A stretch of DNA of 64,000 nucleotides from an uncultured Acidobacteriota bacterium (GTDB lineage: Bacteria > Acidobacteriota > Terriglobia > Bryobacterales > Bryobacteraceae), in the NCBI GenBank assembly GCA_902826605.1, contig CADEFM010000017.1, forward strand, positions 39,286 to 103,285, in the 5' to 3' direction. The translations under genes and the position numbers were made by a program. Below are positions 24,869 to 33,161 of the stretch, piece after piece. Position 1 is the first letter of the stretch, and each line of letters begins with the position of its first letter. The notes beneath the pieces were generated by a model, which saw nothing but the letters and a program-made list of their open reading frames with translations, did not search any database and was not told the origin of the DNA.

Positions 24869-27800
24869 CTAGAATTGTAGCTTCAAGACGAACTCAAAAA
24901 CGCGCGGGTCAAGTGCGGTTGTAATCGACCCGAACGCCACATTCCCGAAGCTGCCGTTGGGATTGCCAAGCGGCGGGGTGTTGGTAATGTTGAACGCCTC
25001 GGCGCGGAACTCCGTACGGAAGCGTTCCGTGATGACAAACGTCTTGCCGATCATCACGTCCGCCGTGCGATAATCCGGTCCCGACACCGGGTTGCGGGAA
25101 CTGTTTCCGATCGTGAACTGGGGAGCTTGGCTGAATGCCGTTGTGTTGAAATAGCGCCCCGTGGTGCGCTGATCGGAGGGAAGGGCCGGGTCGGCGATGC
25201 GGTTGGGCCGCTGAATGCCGAAACCGGCGAACGCATTCAGATTGGTGGCCTGGGTGATCGCAATCGGACTGCCGGACTGCAGCCGGATGATGCCCGCGAT
25301 CTGCCATCCTCCGGCTAGCAGATCGCGCCATCCGGAGAGCGCATGCGCACGGCCCTGGCCGAACGGCAATTCATACACGAAGCCGCTGGAAATGATATGC
25401 GGCACGTTGCCGGTGGAGACGTCTTTCTCAAGGCGCTTGTTGAAGCTATCGGCTGCCTGAAAATTCGCGACCGGGCCGGTGAGCACGGCGGAATCGAAAA
25501 CCGCTCCAGCATCGTCAATGAGACGCGAGAACGTATACGCAACGCTGAACGTCAATCCGCGCGAGAAGCGTTTTTCGATCCGCGATTGAAAGGAATGATA
25601 GGTGGAGTGGCCGATGTTGTTGCGATAGAGCGTCACGGTGGTAAAGCGAGGGTAAGCGCGCAGCAGTTGAGCGCGCGGAATGGTTGGAGTTCCTAGCGAT
25701 GTATTGGCCGGAATCTGGCCGAGAAAGGGATTCGTGACCTGTTGCGTGAGCTGCGATCCCAGCGCGAGTTGCTCTACGCTGAGCTGGTTCAAATTAGTAT
25801 CGGGCACACCCAGGCGCGTAAGCTTCGATCCAAGGTATCCGGCTTCCAGGCTCCAATTTTGACCGAGCGTCTTCTGCAAACTGAGGTTCCATTGCTGCGC
25901 GTAGCCGCTGCCATTGTTCCTTTGGACGCCAAACACACCTTGACCGAGCCCTGCGTCACGACCAGGCGGCTGGGGGACGACAGTGGGCCCTTGCGAAAGG
26001 ATGAACGCCGGGTTGATGTTGTCCAAGGTCTGCTGACCGAGAGTCTGGATGAACGGAAACAGCGGCGTGGTGAAGGGCGTCGTGATTCCGGCCTGCTCGA
26101 TCCACGTCATGGAGTAGCCGGAACGAAGCACGAAGGAATCCGTGATCTTAAATGCCAAACCCACACGCGGTCCAAAGTTCTTCTTTTCCAGATTGCGGGC
26201 CGCGCGCGGGAAACCGTTCTCGCCGAAATAGTCGAGCTGCTGGGTTTGCAGATTGAAAACCGCGCCGCGATTACCCGCCACCGTTGATGGGAAGTTGAGC
26301 GTATAGCGGAGGCCCAAATTTAAAGACAAACGCCGCGTGGCGCGCCAATCGTCCTGAATGAAAAATTCCGTAATCGTCGCCCGCGGCTTCAAGACCTCGG
26401 TCTGCGCGTCGATACTGAAACGGGTAACTTGTCCCAACAGGAAGGAGGCGAAGCTGTTGCCAGTATTCGCCGTAGTACCGCCCGCCGCGCTCAAACCAGC
26501 CGTAAAAATGTTGCTGAACTGGAAGTTTCCGGTGGGGCTTGGAGGCTGCAACACGTCCAGACGTTCCAGTCGAATGTCGGTTCCGGCTTTTAAACTGTGG
26601 CGGCCTTTGGTCCAGGAGAAATTATCAACGAATTGAGTCACCGAAGTAGTGAACTTGGCATTGCCGTTACCCGGCGGGCCCAATTGCTGGAATCCCACCA
26701 GATCGTATGTCGGCAATACATCCTGGAACGACGTCAATGGAATATTCGGAATTTGCGCAACTTGCGTCGCAGGTTGCCCCGTGGCCAGCGCGGAGCGGGT
26801 AAAGCCTCTGCGAGTGAAGCCGAAACGGAGTTGGTTGACGGCCGTCGGGGCGACATTCCACGTGTGCTCGCCAACGACGCCATCGGCACGAGTGAGCGTT
26901 TTACCGATGAAAGCCGCGCTGAATGTGCCGCTACCATCCGGAAACGGCGTTGCAGGTTCGGAGTCGTCGCGAAGAAAGGAATAGCGCCCAAAGAAACGGT
27001 GACGATCCGAGAAATAATGATCGATGCGGCCGTCAAGCTGATCGGCGACGGTATCGTCATTGCCGACGCGGCGGTAGTTATTGGCCGTCGCTTCCGCGCC
27101 GTTTGCGGTGAACACATTCGGGGCCGGATAGCGGTCAAGAACCGCCAGCGCGGCGCGATCAAAACGGGCCTGCGGAATCGTATTATTAAGAAACTGCGTA
27201 CGTACAAATCCCGACCCCGTTTGGGTCGTGGTTTGGGGGTCGAAGATGGGTTGGGGAAACACGCCAAGCTTCTGAGCGGTTGTCGGAACCGTGCTCGTCC
27301 GGACAACTCCCGTGTTTAGGCGTGTTCCTTGCCAGTCCCCAAAGAAGAAGGTCTTGTTCTTCTGAATTGGTCCGCCCAGAACGAACCCATACTGGTTGCG
27401 GCGAAAGCGTGGCTTGGGGCCGGTGGTCGCGAACAGGTTCCGAGCATTAAGCGCTTCGTTGCGAAAGAATTCGAAGAGCGTGCCGTGGAGCGCATTCGAG
27501 CCGTATTTCTGATTCACCATGATGACGCCGCCGTTGGAACGTCCGTACTCCGCCGAGTAGCTGTTCGTCTCAACGCGGAACTCTTCGATCGCGTCCACGA
27601 TGGGATAGAACGCGACTTGGCCCGGCTCGGGTTGCAGTACGCTAATTCCGTCATAAATGTATTCGCTGGTACGCGGGCGGCTTCCGTTAATACGCGGCAA
27701 TAGGTTGCCGGGCGGCAGGTTCACGCCAGGGGAGAGCGCGATTAAGGGAACGAAATTGCGCCCATCCAAGGGCAACGCGACAATCTTCTTCTGCTCCACG

Positions 27801-28213
27801 ACGAAGCTGGCTGTGCCGCGGCTCGACTGCAATAGCGGCGCTGCCGCAGTTACTTCGACCGACTCAGATGCGTTGCCCACACGGAGTTCCAAGTCAATGC
27901 CGATCTGATCTCCTACGCGGACTACGATTCCGTCCCGGCGGAGCGTCGCAAAGCCGCTCTTGACTACGCCGATCTGATAGCTCCCCGCCGGCAATGCAAA
28001 GAAGTGATAAGCCCCGTCCGTATCGGATTGTCCAGAGAGCTTGGCCTCCGTTCTGGTGTTAATCAAATCTACGGTCGCACCTTCCACCGGCAGGCCGGCA
28101 GGGTCACGGAGAGTTCCGAACAACTCGGCCTTTGTGGACTGCGCTTGAACGGCGACTTCAGAGAGAGCGAGGAGGAATATCGCCGATACTGTGATGCGAT
28201 AAGGCAGCTTCAT
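24869..28213 (-). CDS. TonB-dependent receptor with N-terminal carboxypeptidase-regulatory domain (Oar type)
   Basis: The 1,114-residue outer membrane protein starts MKLPYRITVSAIFLLALSEV (signal peptide). It then has a carboxypeptidase-regulatory beta-sandwich (ELFGTLRDPAGLPVEGATVDL, GAYHFFALPAGSYQIGV), a plug domain (FVPLIALSPGVNLPPG, NGSRPRTSEYIYDGISV) and a 22-strand-type barrel ending in RVFEFVLKLQF, the terminal aromatic signature for outer membrane insertion. Acidobacteria carry many such receptors. The substrate is not known. It is first in a unit with the molybdopterin-domain protein and the HTH/PBP regulator, which hints at oxyanion or cofactor uptake. An AT-rich promoter region lies upstream. 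Confidence 0.93.
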   Translation of the reverse strand: MKLPYRITVSAIFLLALSEVAVQAQSTKAELFGTLRDPAGLPVEGATVDLINTRTEAKLSGQSDTDGAYHFFALPAGSYQIGVVKSGFATLRRDGIVVRVGDQIGIDLELRVGNASESVEVTAAAPLLQSSRGTASFVVEQKKIVALPLDGRNFVPLIALSPGVNLPPGNLLPRINGSRPRTSEYIYDGISVLQPEPGQVAFYPIVDAIEEFRVETNSYSAEYGRSNGGVIMVNQKYGSNALHGTLFEFFRNEALNARNLFATTGPKPRFRRNQYGFVLGGPIQKNKTFFFGDWQGTRLNTGVVRTSTVPTTAQKLGVFPQPIFDPQTTTQTGSGFVRTQFLNNTIPQARFDRAALAVLDRYPAPNVFTANGAEATANNYRRVGNDDTVADQLDGRIDHYFSDRHRFFGRYSFLRDDSEPATPFPDGSGTFSAAFIGKTLTRADGVVGEHTWNVAPTAVNQLRFGFTRRGFTRSALATGQPATQVAQIPNIPLTSFQDVLPTYDLVGFQQLGPPGNGNAKFTTSVTQFVDNFSWTKGRHSLKAGTDIRLERLDVLQPPSPTGNFQFSNIFTAGLSAAGGTTANTGNSFASFLLGQVTRFSIDAQTEVLKPRATITEFFIQDDWRATRRLSLNLGLRYTLNFPSTVAGNRGAVFNLQTQQLDYFGENGFPRAARNLEKKNFGPRVGLAFKITDSFVLRSGYSMTWIEQAGITTPFTTPLFPFIQTLGQQTLDNINPAFILSQGPTVVPQPPGRDAGLGQGVFGVQRNNGSGYAQQWNLSLQKTLGQNWSLEAGYLGSKLTRLGVPDTNLNQLSVEQLALGSQLTQQVTNPFLGQIPANTSLGTPTIPRAQLLRAYPRFTTVTLYRNNIGHSTYHSFQSRIEKRFSRGLTFSVAYTFSRLIDDAGAVFDSAVLTGPVANFQAADSFNKRLEKDVSTGNVPHIISSGFVYELPFGQGRAHALSGWRDLLAGGWQIAGIIRLQSGSPIAITQATNLNAFAGFGIQRPNRIADPALPSDQRTTGRYFNTTAFSQAPQFTIGNSSRNPVSGPDYRTADVMIGKTFVITERFRTEFRAEAFNITNTPPLGNPNGSFGNVAFGSITTALDPRVFEFVLKLQF

Positions 28214-28753
28214 AGTCGTTATTAAACGTCTATGTGATATTAACACACCATTAAAATAGTATTGTTAGAATGACACTAGTTGTTTAACGAGCCATACGAG
28301 GATCTACTTTGCTCATTTGCGATCCGATCCTCCCGTCCACTAAATACTGGTTGTTTGGTCGGCCACGTTAAATGTGAGGCCGGCGCCCAGGGCAGCGAAG
28401 ACACGCCCTGACTCGGTCAGTTTTGCCTTGACGCTACACGGTCGAGACATGGCGCTCGATGTTTCGGGTCTGCTCGGCTCATCCCTGGTCTTCAGGGCCA
28501 ATCCGCTTCGATGTAAATCTCCGTGGTCAGATGCTCTTAGCCGGGATAGGCGATCTTGCTTCGAGTTTCGCCGGGAACCATCCCCAAACTCCTCAGCATG
28601 GGTAATTGCAAGCCAAGCACGTGAGAGTGCCCGAAGAACAGCCCTCTCTTCGATCCGGCCGCAAATTTTTCACGCAGCAACTGTGGTCTTTAGCTCGCAA
28701 GCTGCGAAGCGGCCTGGCCGATGCTTTGCACCTGCTGGAGAGAATACGAGACC
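28214..28753. other. Intergenic region, AT-rich promoter side then no recognisable gene
   Basis: The first 90 bases upstream of the receptor are notably AT-rich (28220-28290) and should hold its promoter; no operator can be assigned. The rest shows no supported gene on either strand. A short minus frame at roughly 28336-28450 ends LTESGRVFAALGAGLTFNV and could be debris of an older gene, but it has no ribosome-binding site. Confidence 0.4.
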
Positions 28754-29758
28754 TCACTTACCTGTCAGATGCGTCACGTCGCGGTTGTTCTCCGCGCAGA
28801 TGAACTCGCGAATCTCTTCGTTCGCCAAGTCGGCTTTACGCTTGATCACCCACGGTTTCGCAAGCACGCCAGGATCTTCGACAATGACCTCTTGCTCCAG
28901 GTGCCCCAGGTCGGGGCGTTTGTAACGCTCAATCACGTGCAGTTTATCCGAGTGGGGATGCGAACCTTGATCTAACCAAACCTGGTCGTTAAAACCTACG
29001 CGATCCACCACAAGGGTATCGCCTTCCCAACGGCCCACGCTGTCTCCGTACCAAAGATCCATATCGAGTTCCTTCGGATGATCGCGGTTCAAACGAAATT
29101 GATGGAACCCGGGGCTTTCGTCGTCGTTCACCACCACAATCGCGTCTTTACTTTGTGCGAACTGAAAGAGCGGGCCCCAACGAAGCACCTGCGAAGGCAG
29201 GCAGTGCGCCTGCGGGCTTTCGAAATTATTGCTAGCGATGCGCTTTTTGGCGATTTCGACCGCGCCAGGAAGCCATTCGGGCTTGCCGGGGTCTACATCC
29301 ACCATACGCCACCAAACTCCTGAAAAGTCCACTTTGCCATCGCCCGTGCGGGGTGTTGGCCCCGTCGGAGGAGCATGCCGTTTCTGATCTTCTAGAGCGG
29401 CCAACGCATCTTCACCGAGTGTGCCTAGTTGACCGCTCTCTTCAAATTTAATCTCAAGATCGGTGGTCTTGGCGTCCGCAACCAGCACGCCTTTTCTTTC
29501 AAACGTCTTGATAGTCGGGACACTTACCACTACGTCATATTGCCCAGGTGGCAAGCCGGTCATCTTATAGGCGCCGGACGTATCCGTAGGCGCCTTGTAA
29601 ATTGTACCGGTGACCGTATTTTTCGCCTGAACTGTAGCTCTATTAAACGGATGGCCGAAGGGATCCAGGACCATACCCGCAAGCGACCCACTGCCGTTTT
29701 GAGCAAGCGAAATCAGGCTGCAGAGCGAAAGACAGAGCACAAGTTTTGTAACGTTCAT
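28754..29758 (-). CDS. Secreted protein with carboxypeptidase-regulatory-like N-terminal domain
   Basis: The 334-residue protein has a signal peptide (MNVTKLVLCLSLCSLISLAQ), then a beta-sandwich of the carboxypeptidase regulatory type (SLAGMVLDPFGHPFNRATVQA, TDTSGAYKMTGLPPGQYDVVV). From about residue 140 there is a second domain common in acidobacterial secreted proteins (DFSGVWWRMVDVDPGKPEWLP, ECLDMDLWYGDSVGRWEGDTL-like segment near 235 and DRVGFNDQVWLDQGSHPHSD). No catalytic motif is evident. A start at 29758 is preferred to 29809 because the signal peptide begins here. Function unknown. Confidence 0.83.
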   Translation of the reverse strand: MNVTKLVLCLSLCSLISLAQNGSGSLAGMVLDPFGHPFNRATVQAKNTVTGTIYKAPTDTSGAYKMTGLPPGQYDVVVSVPTIKTFERKGVLVADAKTTDLEIKFEESGQLGTLGEDALAALEDQKRHAPPTGPTPRTGDGKVDFSGVWWRMVDVDPGKPEWLPGAVEIAKKRIASNNFESPQAHCLPSQVLRWGPLFQFAQSKDAIVVVNDDESPGFHQFRLNRDHPKELDMDLWYGDSVGRWEGDTLVVDRVGFNDQVWLDQGSHPHSDKLHVIERYKRPDLGHLEQEVIVEDPGVLAKPWVIKRKADLANEEIREFICAENNRDVTHLTGK

Positions 29759-30016
29759 AGTCTCATCTTCTCGTATTATTTTCGGCAGCGGTTTGACAAA
29801 CGGACCCACTGCCTAAACTTTTGTAAACAGACGTCCACCATATTAGACACTAAAGTAGGGGCTGAACCAAGCGCCCAGTGGCAGTGTAAGACTGCGACGG
29901 CGAATTCTTCTATTGGCGCCCGCACAAGAAAGGGCGAAGTCCTGCTTGCGCATCTCGCGGAAGACGAGACTATATTGTTGATCAACACCGGTACGTGGAG
30001 TACACCGCCTTGACAT

Positions 30017-30038
30017 CCCGCCGTGACACTGCGGCGGG
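30017..30038 (-). terminator. Hairpin downstream of the radical SAM gene
   Basis: A 7-bp GC stem (CCCGCCG with CGGCGGG, loop of 8 nt) lies just past the end of the radical SAM gene. There is no T-tract, so termination by this hairpin alone is uncertain; it could also protect the mRNA 3' end. Confidence 0.35.
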
Positions 30039-30057
30039 AGTCCGAGACGGACCTATC

Positions 30058-31722
30058 TCAAGCAATAATCGAAAATCCAGGAATATCGGGCCTTGCGCGC
30101 TCGACCGGGATCTCGACAAAATCAGGGACCGTGAAGCGCGGCACATTCCCATTGGAGAAATCAAGATAGAGGTTCTTCCGCAGGAACCTCTCGGGAACGT
30201 GAGCCAGTCGGCCGAGGGGGTACTTCATCGCCTTGCCGAAGAGTTTGTGGCCGATCGTGTAGTAATACAGGGGAATGCCGAGGTTCAGCTTCCACTGCGT
30301 ACTCTTCTGGCGGCGGAAAAAATCAATGTTATAACGCCAGCAGGTGAAAAAGAATTCCCACTGCAGGTCTGTCAACCGGGCGATCTTGGCGCCCTCTTTA
30401 GATTCCAGGCGCGTGTCCTCCAACGGCACGAACAGAGTGGGGATGACGCACCACTTCGCTTTCTTGAGGGAATATAGCAAGTCCAGAGACTCACGCATGT
30501 CCGCGTCCGTCTCGCCCGGCAAACCGATGATGAAGGTGCACATGGGAAACCAGTTGGCTCGGTTCATCGTCTCCATGCCCTTCAGCACGACGTCGGGCCA
30601 CTGCTCCGGGCGGTATGGATAGCTCTTGCCCTTCATGAATTGCTTGAAGAGACGGACCGAGCCGGTTTCCAGGCCCACGAACATCATGGCGTAACGGTGG
30701 TCCGGGTGGGTCGAATCCGCGTGCTGGTTCACGCTCTTGTCGACGGCGAGCTGAAGCTCGTCCACTACTTCGGGGTGCGCGACAACTGGCGCCATCGTGC
30801 CGTGCGTCATCATAATGTGGCGAACACCGGCAACATCGGCCACCGATTGAAAAAGGCGCCGCAGAGAGGGAACGTTAGTAGCGAATTTGGGGCCCTGGTC
30901 ATAAAGGAACAGGTCCTCGGTGGTGAGCGTGATGGTATCGGCGCCCTGTTCTATCTGCCGCTTGGCATTTTCGAGAATGTGCTCCAGCGGTATGCTCTTG
31001 CCGCTGCGCAAGGCTACCGAGCAGAACTGGCAGCCGCGCCCGCAGCCGCGCGTAATTTCGACGATGCCAAAGGTGGAGCGGCTCAATCCGTACGGAATGC
31101 TTTCGAGTTTCGGGCTCTTGCATTCCACTCTGCGCGGGATCTCCTCGCCACGCAACGCGGCCTCGAACAAGCCCGTCACAACCTCCTCGGCTTCACCGTG
31201 GACGATGCAATCGATGCCCCATTCGTCCATAAGGTTCTTGTGTTCGATCTGCCATGCGCCTGGCCCGCCAACAATGACCTTGAGGCGCGGACGCCGTTGC
31301 TGAATCGCCGGATGTTGGATCAGCCGCCGGAATTCGTAAGCATTGATGGGCTCACATTCGCGCCCATACAGGCCGGCATATACATCAGTGGCGAAGGTGA
31401 TTCCCAGCGGATTGTGCGCATGGATACCGACCACGCGCGTTTCGTCCCCCACGAATTTCTCCAGCTGGTCGGGATAGCAGACAGCCACATCATCCGGCGA
31501 AAAGGCACGGCTGAGCAGTGCCTCGACGACGCGCAGGCCATTGGGGACATACTTCGCGGAACCGTCCGGATTCGTCTCAACCTGAGTGGACCAATCCGTG
31601 CCCATCCATTTAGCGTATTGCTGAGGGAGAGTAGCCAGCAGCATTTGTCGCCAAGTGCTGCGCTGATATTCTGTCGACTCCGACGTGCTCGCGGCCAGAA
31701 CGATACGTTTCTCTTGGGGCAT
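30058..31722 (-). CDS. B12-binding-domain radical SAM protein
   Basis: The 554-residue cytoplasmic protein contains a Rossmann-like N-terminal region of the cobalamin-binding radical SAM type (VVGIHAHNPLGITFATDVYAGLYG, LKVIVGGPGAWQ). The radical SAM core has the [4Fe-4S] motif CGRGCQFC (CxxxCxxC) near residue 226, and further segments FVGLETGSVRLFKQF and FIIGLPGETDADMRESLDLL are family-typical. It probably catalyses a methylation or rearrangement of an unknown substrate. It is monocistronic. Upstream lies an inverted repeat around a -10-like sequence. The DxHxxG cobalamin motif is not obvious, so B12 dependence is unproven. Confidence 0.87.
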   Translation of the reverse strand: MPQEKRIVLAASTSESTEYQRSTWRQMLLATLPQQYAKWMGTDWSTQVETNPDGSAKYVPNGLRVVEALLSRAFSPDDVAVCYPDQLEKFVGDETRVVGIHAHNPLGITFATDVYAGLYGRECEPINAYEFRRLIQHPAIQQRRPRLKVIVGGPGAWQIEHKNLMDEWGIDCIVHGEAEEVVTGLFEAALRGEEIPRRVECKSPKLESIPYGLSRSTFGIVEITRGCGRGCQFCSVALRSGKSIPLEHILENAKRQIEQGADTITLTTEDLFLYDQGPKFATNVPSLRRLFQSVADVAGVRHIMMTHGTMAPVVAHPEVVDELQLAVDKSVNQHADSTHPDHRYAMMFVGLETGSVRLFKQFMKGKSYPYRPEQWPDVVLKGMETMNRANWFPMCTFIIGLPGETDADMRESLDLLYSLKKAKWCVIPTLFVPLEDTRLESKEGAKIARLTDLQWEFFFTCWRYNIDFFRRQKSTQWKLNLGIPLYYYTIGHKLFGKAMKYPLGRLAHVPERFLRKNLYLDFSNGNVPRFTVPDFVEIPVERARPDIPGFSIIA

Positions 31723-31758
31723 GAAGCCAATGTCCTGTAATTGAGATAGTTGAGCGGT

Positions 31759-31790
31759 ATGGACCTTAAGTATAAGCGTCGAAGGTCCAT
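31759..31790 (-). promoter_or_regulatory. Perfect 9-bp inverted repeat overlapping a putative -10 element
   Basis: ATGGACCTT (31759-31767) is matched by AAGGTCCAT (31782-31790) with a 14-nt spacer. On the minus strand the spacer contains CTTATACTT, a plausible -10 element about 40-50 nt upstream of the radical SAM start at 31722. This arrangement is that of an operator where a dimeric regulator would block the promoter. No cognate regulator is adjacent. Confidence 0.45.
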
Positions 31791-32272
31791 GGTGCCTATC
31801 TAGTGAAAATTACGTTGATGAGAATCGCGCGGCCTGTACTGCCTATTTTCGCCCTCTTCCAACCAGCATGCGCGGTCCGATGGACGTGGTGCCTGCCACC
31901 AGAGTACAATCCGCCACTGCCTCGGTAAGCGTGGGACACTCGCACGCGCCGTGCGGAGCCACCAAGATTTCAACAGTACACCACCGTGCTACACCGTCGG
32001 GGATTCCAGCATCTTATGTCCGTTGATGATCTAACCGTCGCGCCGTCCCATGCGCATCTAACAAGGGGGTGAATTGCGCATTCTTCATACATTCCAACGC
32101 TGAGGGTGATTCACCTTTCTATTCAAAGACCGCAAGATATCGCTTCAAGCGATACAATCGGCTAGGATAAATGCCCAACCACTCGCCCGGCAAGGACTAC
32201 ATGCGCGAGATCGGCCCGTACGATTCCGATTAGCGTCGATCCTTGTGGGGGGTGCGTGGGGAACTAAAGCTC
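31791..32272. other. Degraded intergenic stretch
   Basis: No supported gene. A plus frame at about 32171-32233 reads MPNHSPGKDYMREIGPYDSD and then stops. Its beginning resembles the start of small KGG-type stress proteins, so it may be a truncated remnant. The AT content and the absence of long frames suggest gene decay. Confidence 0.4.
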
Positions 32273-32617
32273 TTACCTGCCGCTAGTGGCTTTTCGTGCA
32301 AGCGACGTGCTCGGAGACTCCTTGTCACGCCGACGGAACCCATTGCGGAACACTCTAATGCCTACCAGAATAAACAGCAGACAAACGGGAAGAATGGTCA
32401 AGAAACTATCGACGCCAGCATCGACGCCAACGCTCACAGCAGCGAATCCGATCACTAAGAAGAATAGCCCCACCATCCATGCCGCGATCCTCTGAACTAG
32501 CGAGGGATTTGCACAGCCATTCACCAGGAAGACGTCCGCCGAATGCGCCTTCGCTCGAGTGAGCGGGAAAGTGATTTCACGTTTGGCGCGAGACCCCTCA
32601 AAATCATTGACGCCCAT
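32273..32617 (-). CDS. Small membrane protein of unknown function
   Basis: The 114-residue protein has a polar N-terminal half and two predicted transmembrane helices (WMVGLFFLVIGFAAVSVGV near 50-65 and FLTILPVCLLFILVGIRVF near 72-90), followed by a positively charged tail (RRRDKESPSTSLARK). The positive-inside pattern suggests a hairpin with both ends in the cytoplasm. It is monocistronic on the minus strand, in a gene-poor area. I do not recognise the family. Confidence 0.6.
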   Translation of the reverse strand: MGVNDFEGSRAKREITFPLTRAKAHSADVFLVNGCANPSLVQRIAAWMVGLFFLVIGFAAVSVGVDAGVDSFLTILPVCLLFILVGIRVFRNGFRRRDKESPSTSLARKATSGR

Positions 32618-32739
32618 GGGATAATGCTACATCACTAGCTAATATTTATCAATGATTTATGTTAGACATGCTAAAGCGTTAAATTTGCTTCTATCGCTAA
32701 CACGCTGGCGAGGCTGACTGCGGATTTGCCTAGGATGCT

Positions 32740-32770
32740 AAAAACCGGGGGCGGAAGTGACCGCCCCTGG
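32740..32770 (-). terminator. Intrinsic terminator for glgC / tRNA-Lys transcript
   Basis: On the minus strand a 10-bp, very GC-rich stem with a 6-nt loop (TCACTT) is followed by TTTTT. It lies about 260 nt downstream of tRNA-Lys and would end the glgC-tRNA-Lys transcript. Confidence 0.75.
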
Positions 32771-32797
32771 GCTCGAATTCGAGCAAAAGCTATGTTT

Positions 32798-32822
32798 AGG
32801 AGCCCGGAGGGAGCTCTTTTTT
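32798..32822 (+). terminator. Plus-strand intrinsic terminator of unknown origin
   Basis: GAGCCC and GGGAGCTC form a stem with a short loop, followed by six T residues on the plus strand. There is no plus-strand gene upstream for several hundred bases, so the transcript that ends here is unknown. Confidence 0.6.
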
Positions 32823-33031
32823 CGAGATAATCATGGACGACCTAGCGTTTCACAAAAAGAAACAATTTTTTCCAGCGGTGGGGTTTGGATTTTGGAAAGG
32901 GCGGCGTGTCACCCCCGCAGGCCCCATTGAACGCAAACACAGATGCCCTGGGGACTCGTCCGCAACTCCATATGACCGAGCATCACAGCAGCGTGCCGAA
33001 ACTGACTTTACGAACCTGTAAGTCTGTTTAG

Positions 33032-33107
<76 letters not shown>

Positions 33108-33161
33108 TTACGGAATCGATACCACGTTGGCGGGGGAGTCCAACGGCGAACTCTCATATTG

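Noticed and set aside
28374..28925. Plus-strand frame of 183 codons in the gap between the receptor and the secreted protein
   Set aside because: Arginine/serine-rich, no recognisable domain, no ribosome-binding site, and it overlaps the 3' end of the gene at 28754-29758.
29429..30013. Plus-strand frame of 194 codons partly overlapping the secreted protein gene
   Set aside because: It is antisense to a gene with a clear signal peptide and domain, and shows no family features.
30640..31740. Long plus-strand frame (366 codons) antisense to the radical SAM gene
   Set aside because: It lacks a signal or family match and its codon pattern mirrors the real gene on the other strand; the minus strand carries the CxxxCxxC radical SAM motif.
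32771..32784. 14-bp palindrome GCTCGAATTCGAGC
   Set aside because: Probably part of the hairpin-rich terminator region; no regulator or repeat copy supports an operator role.
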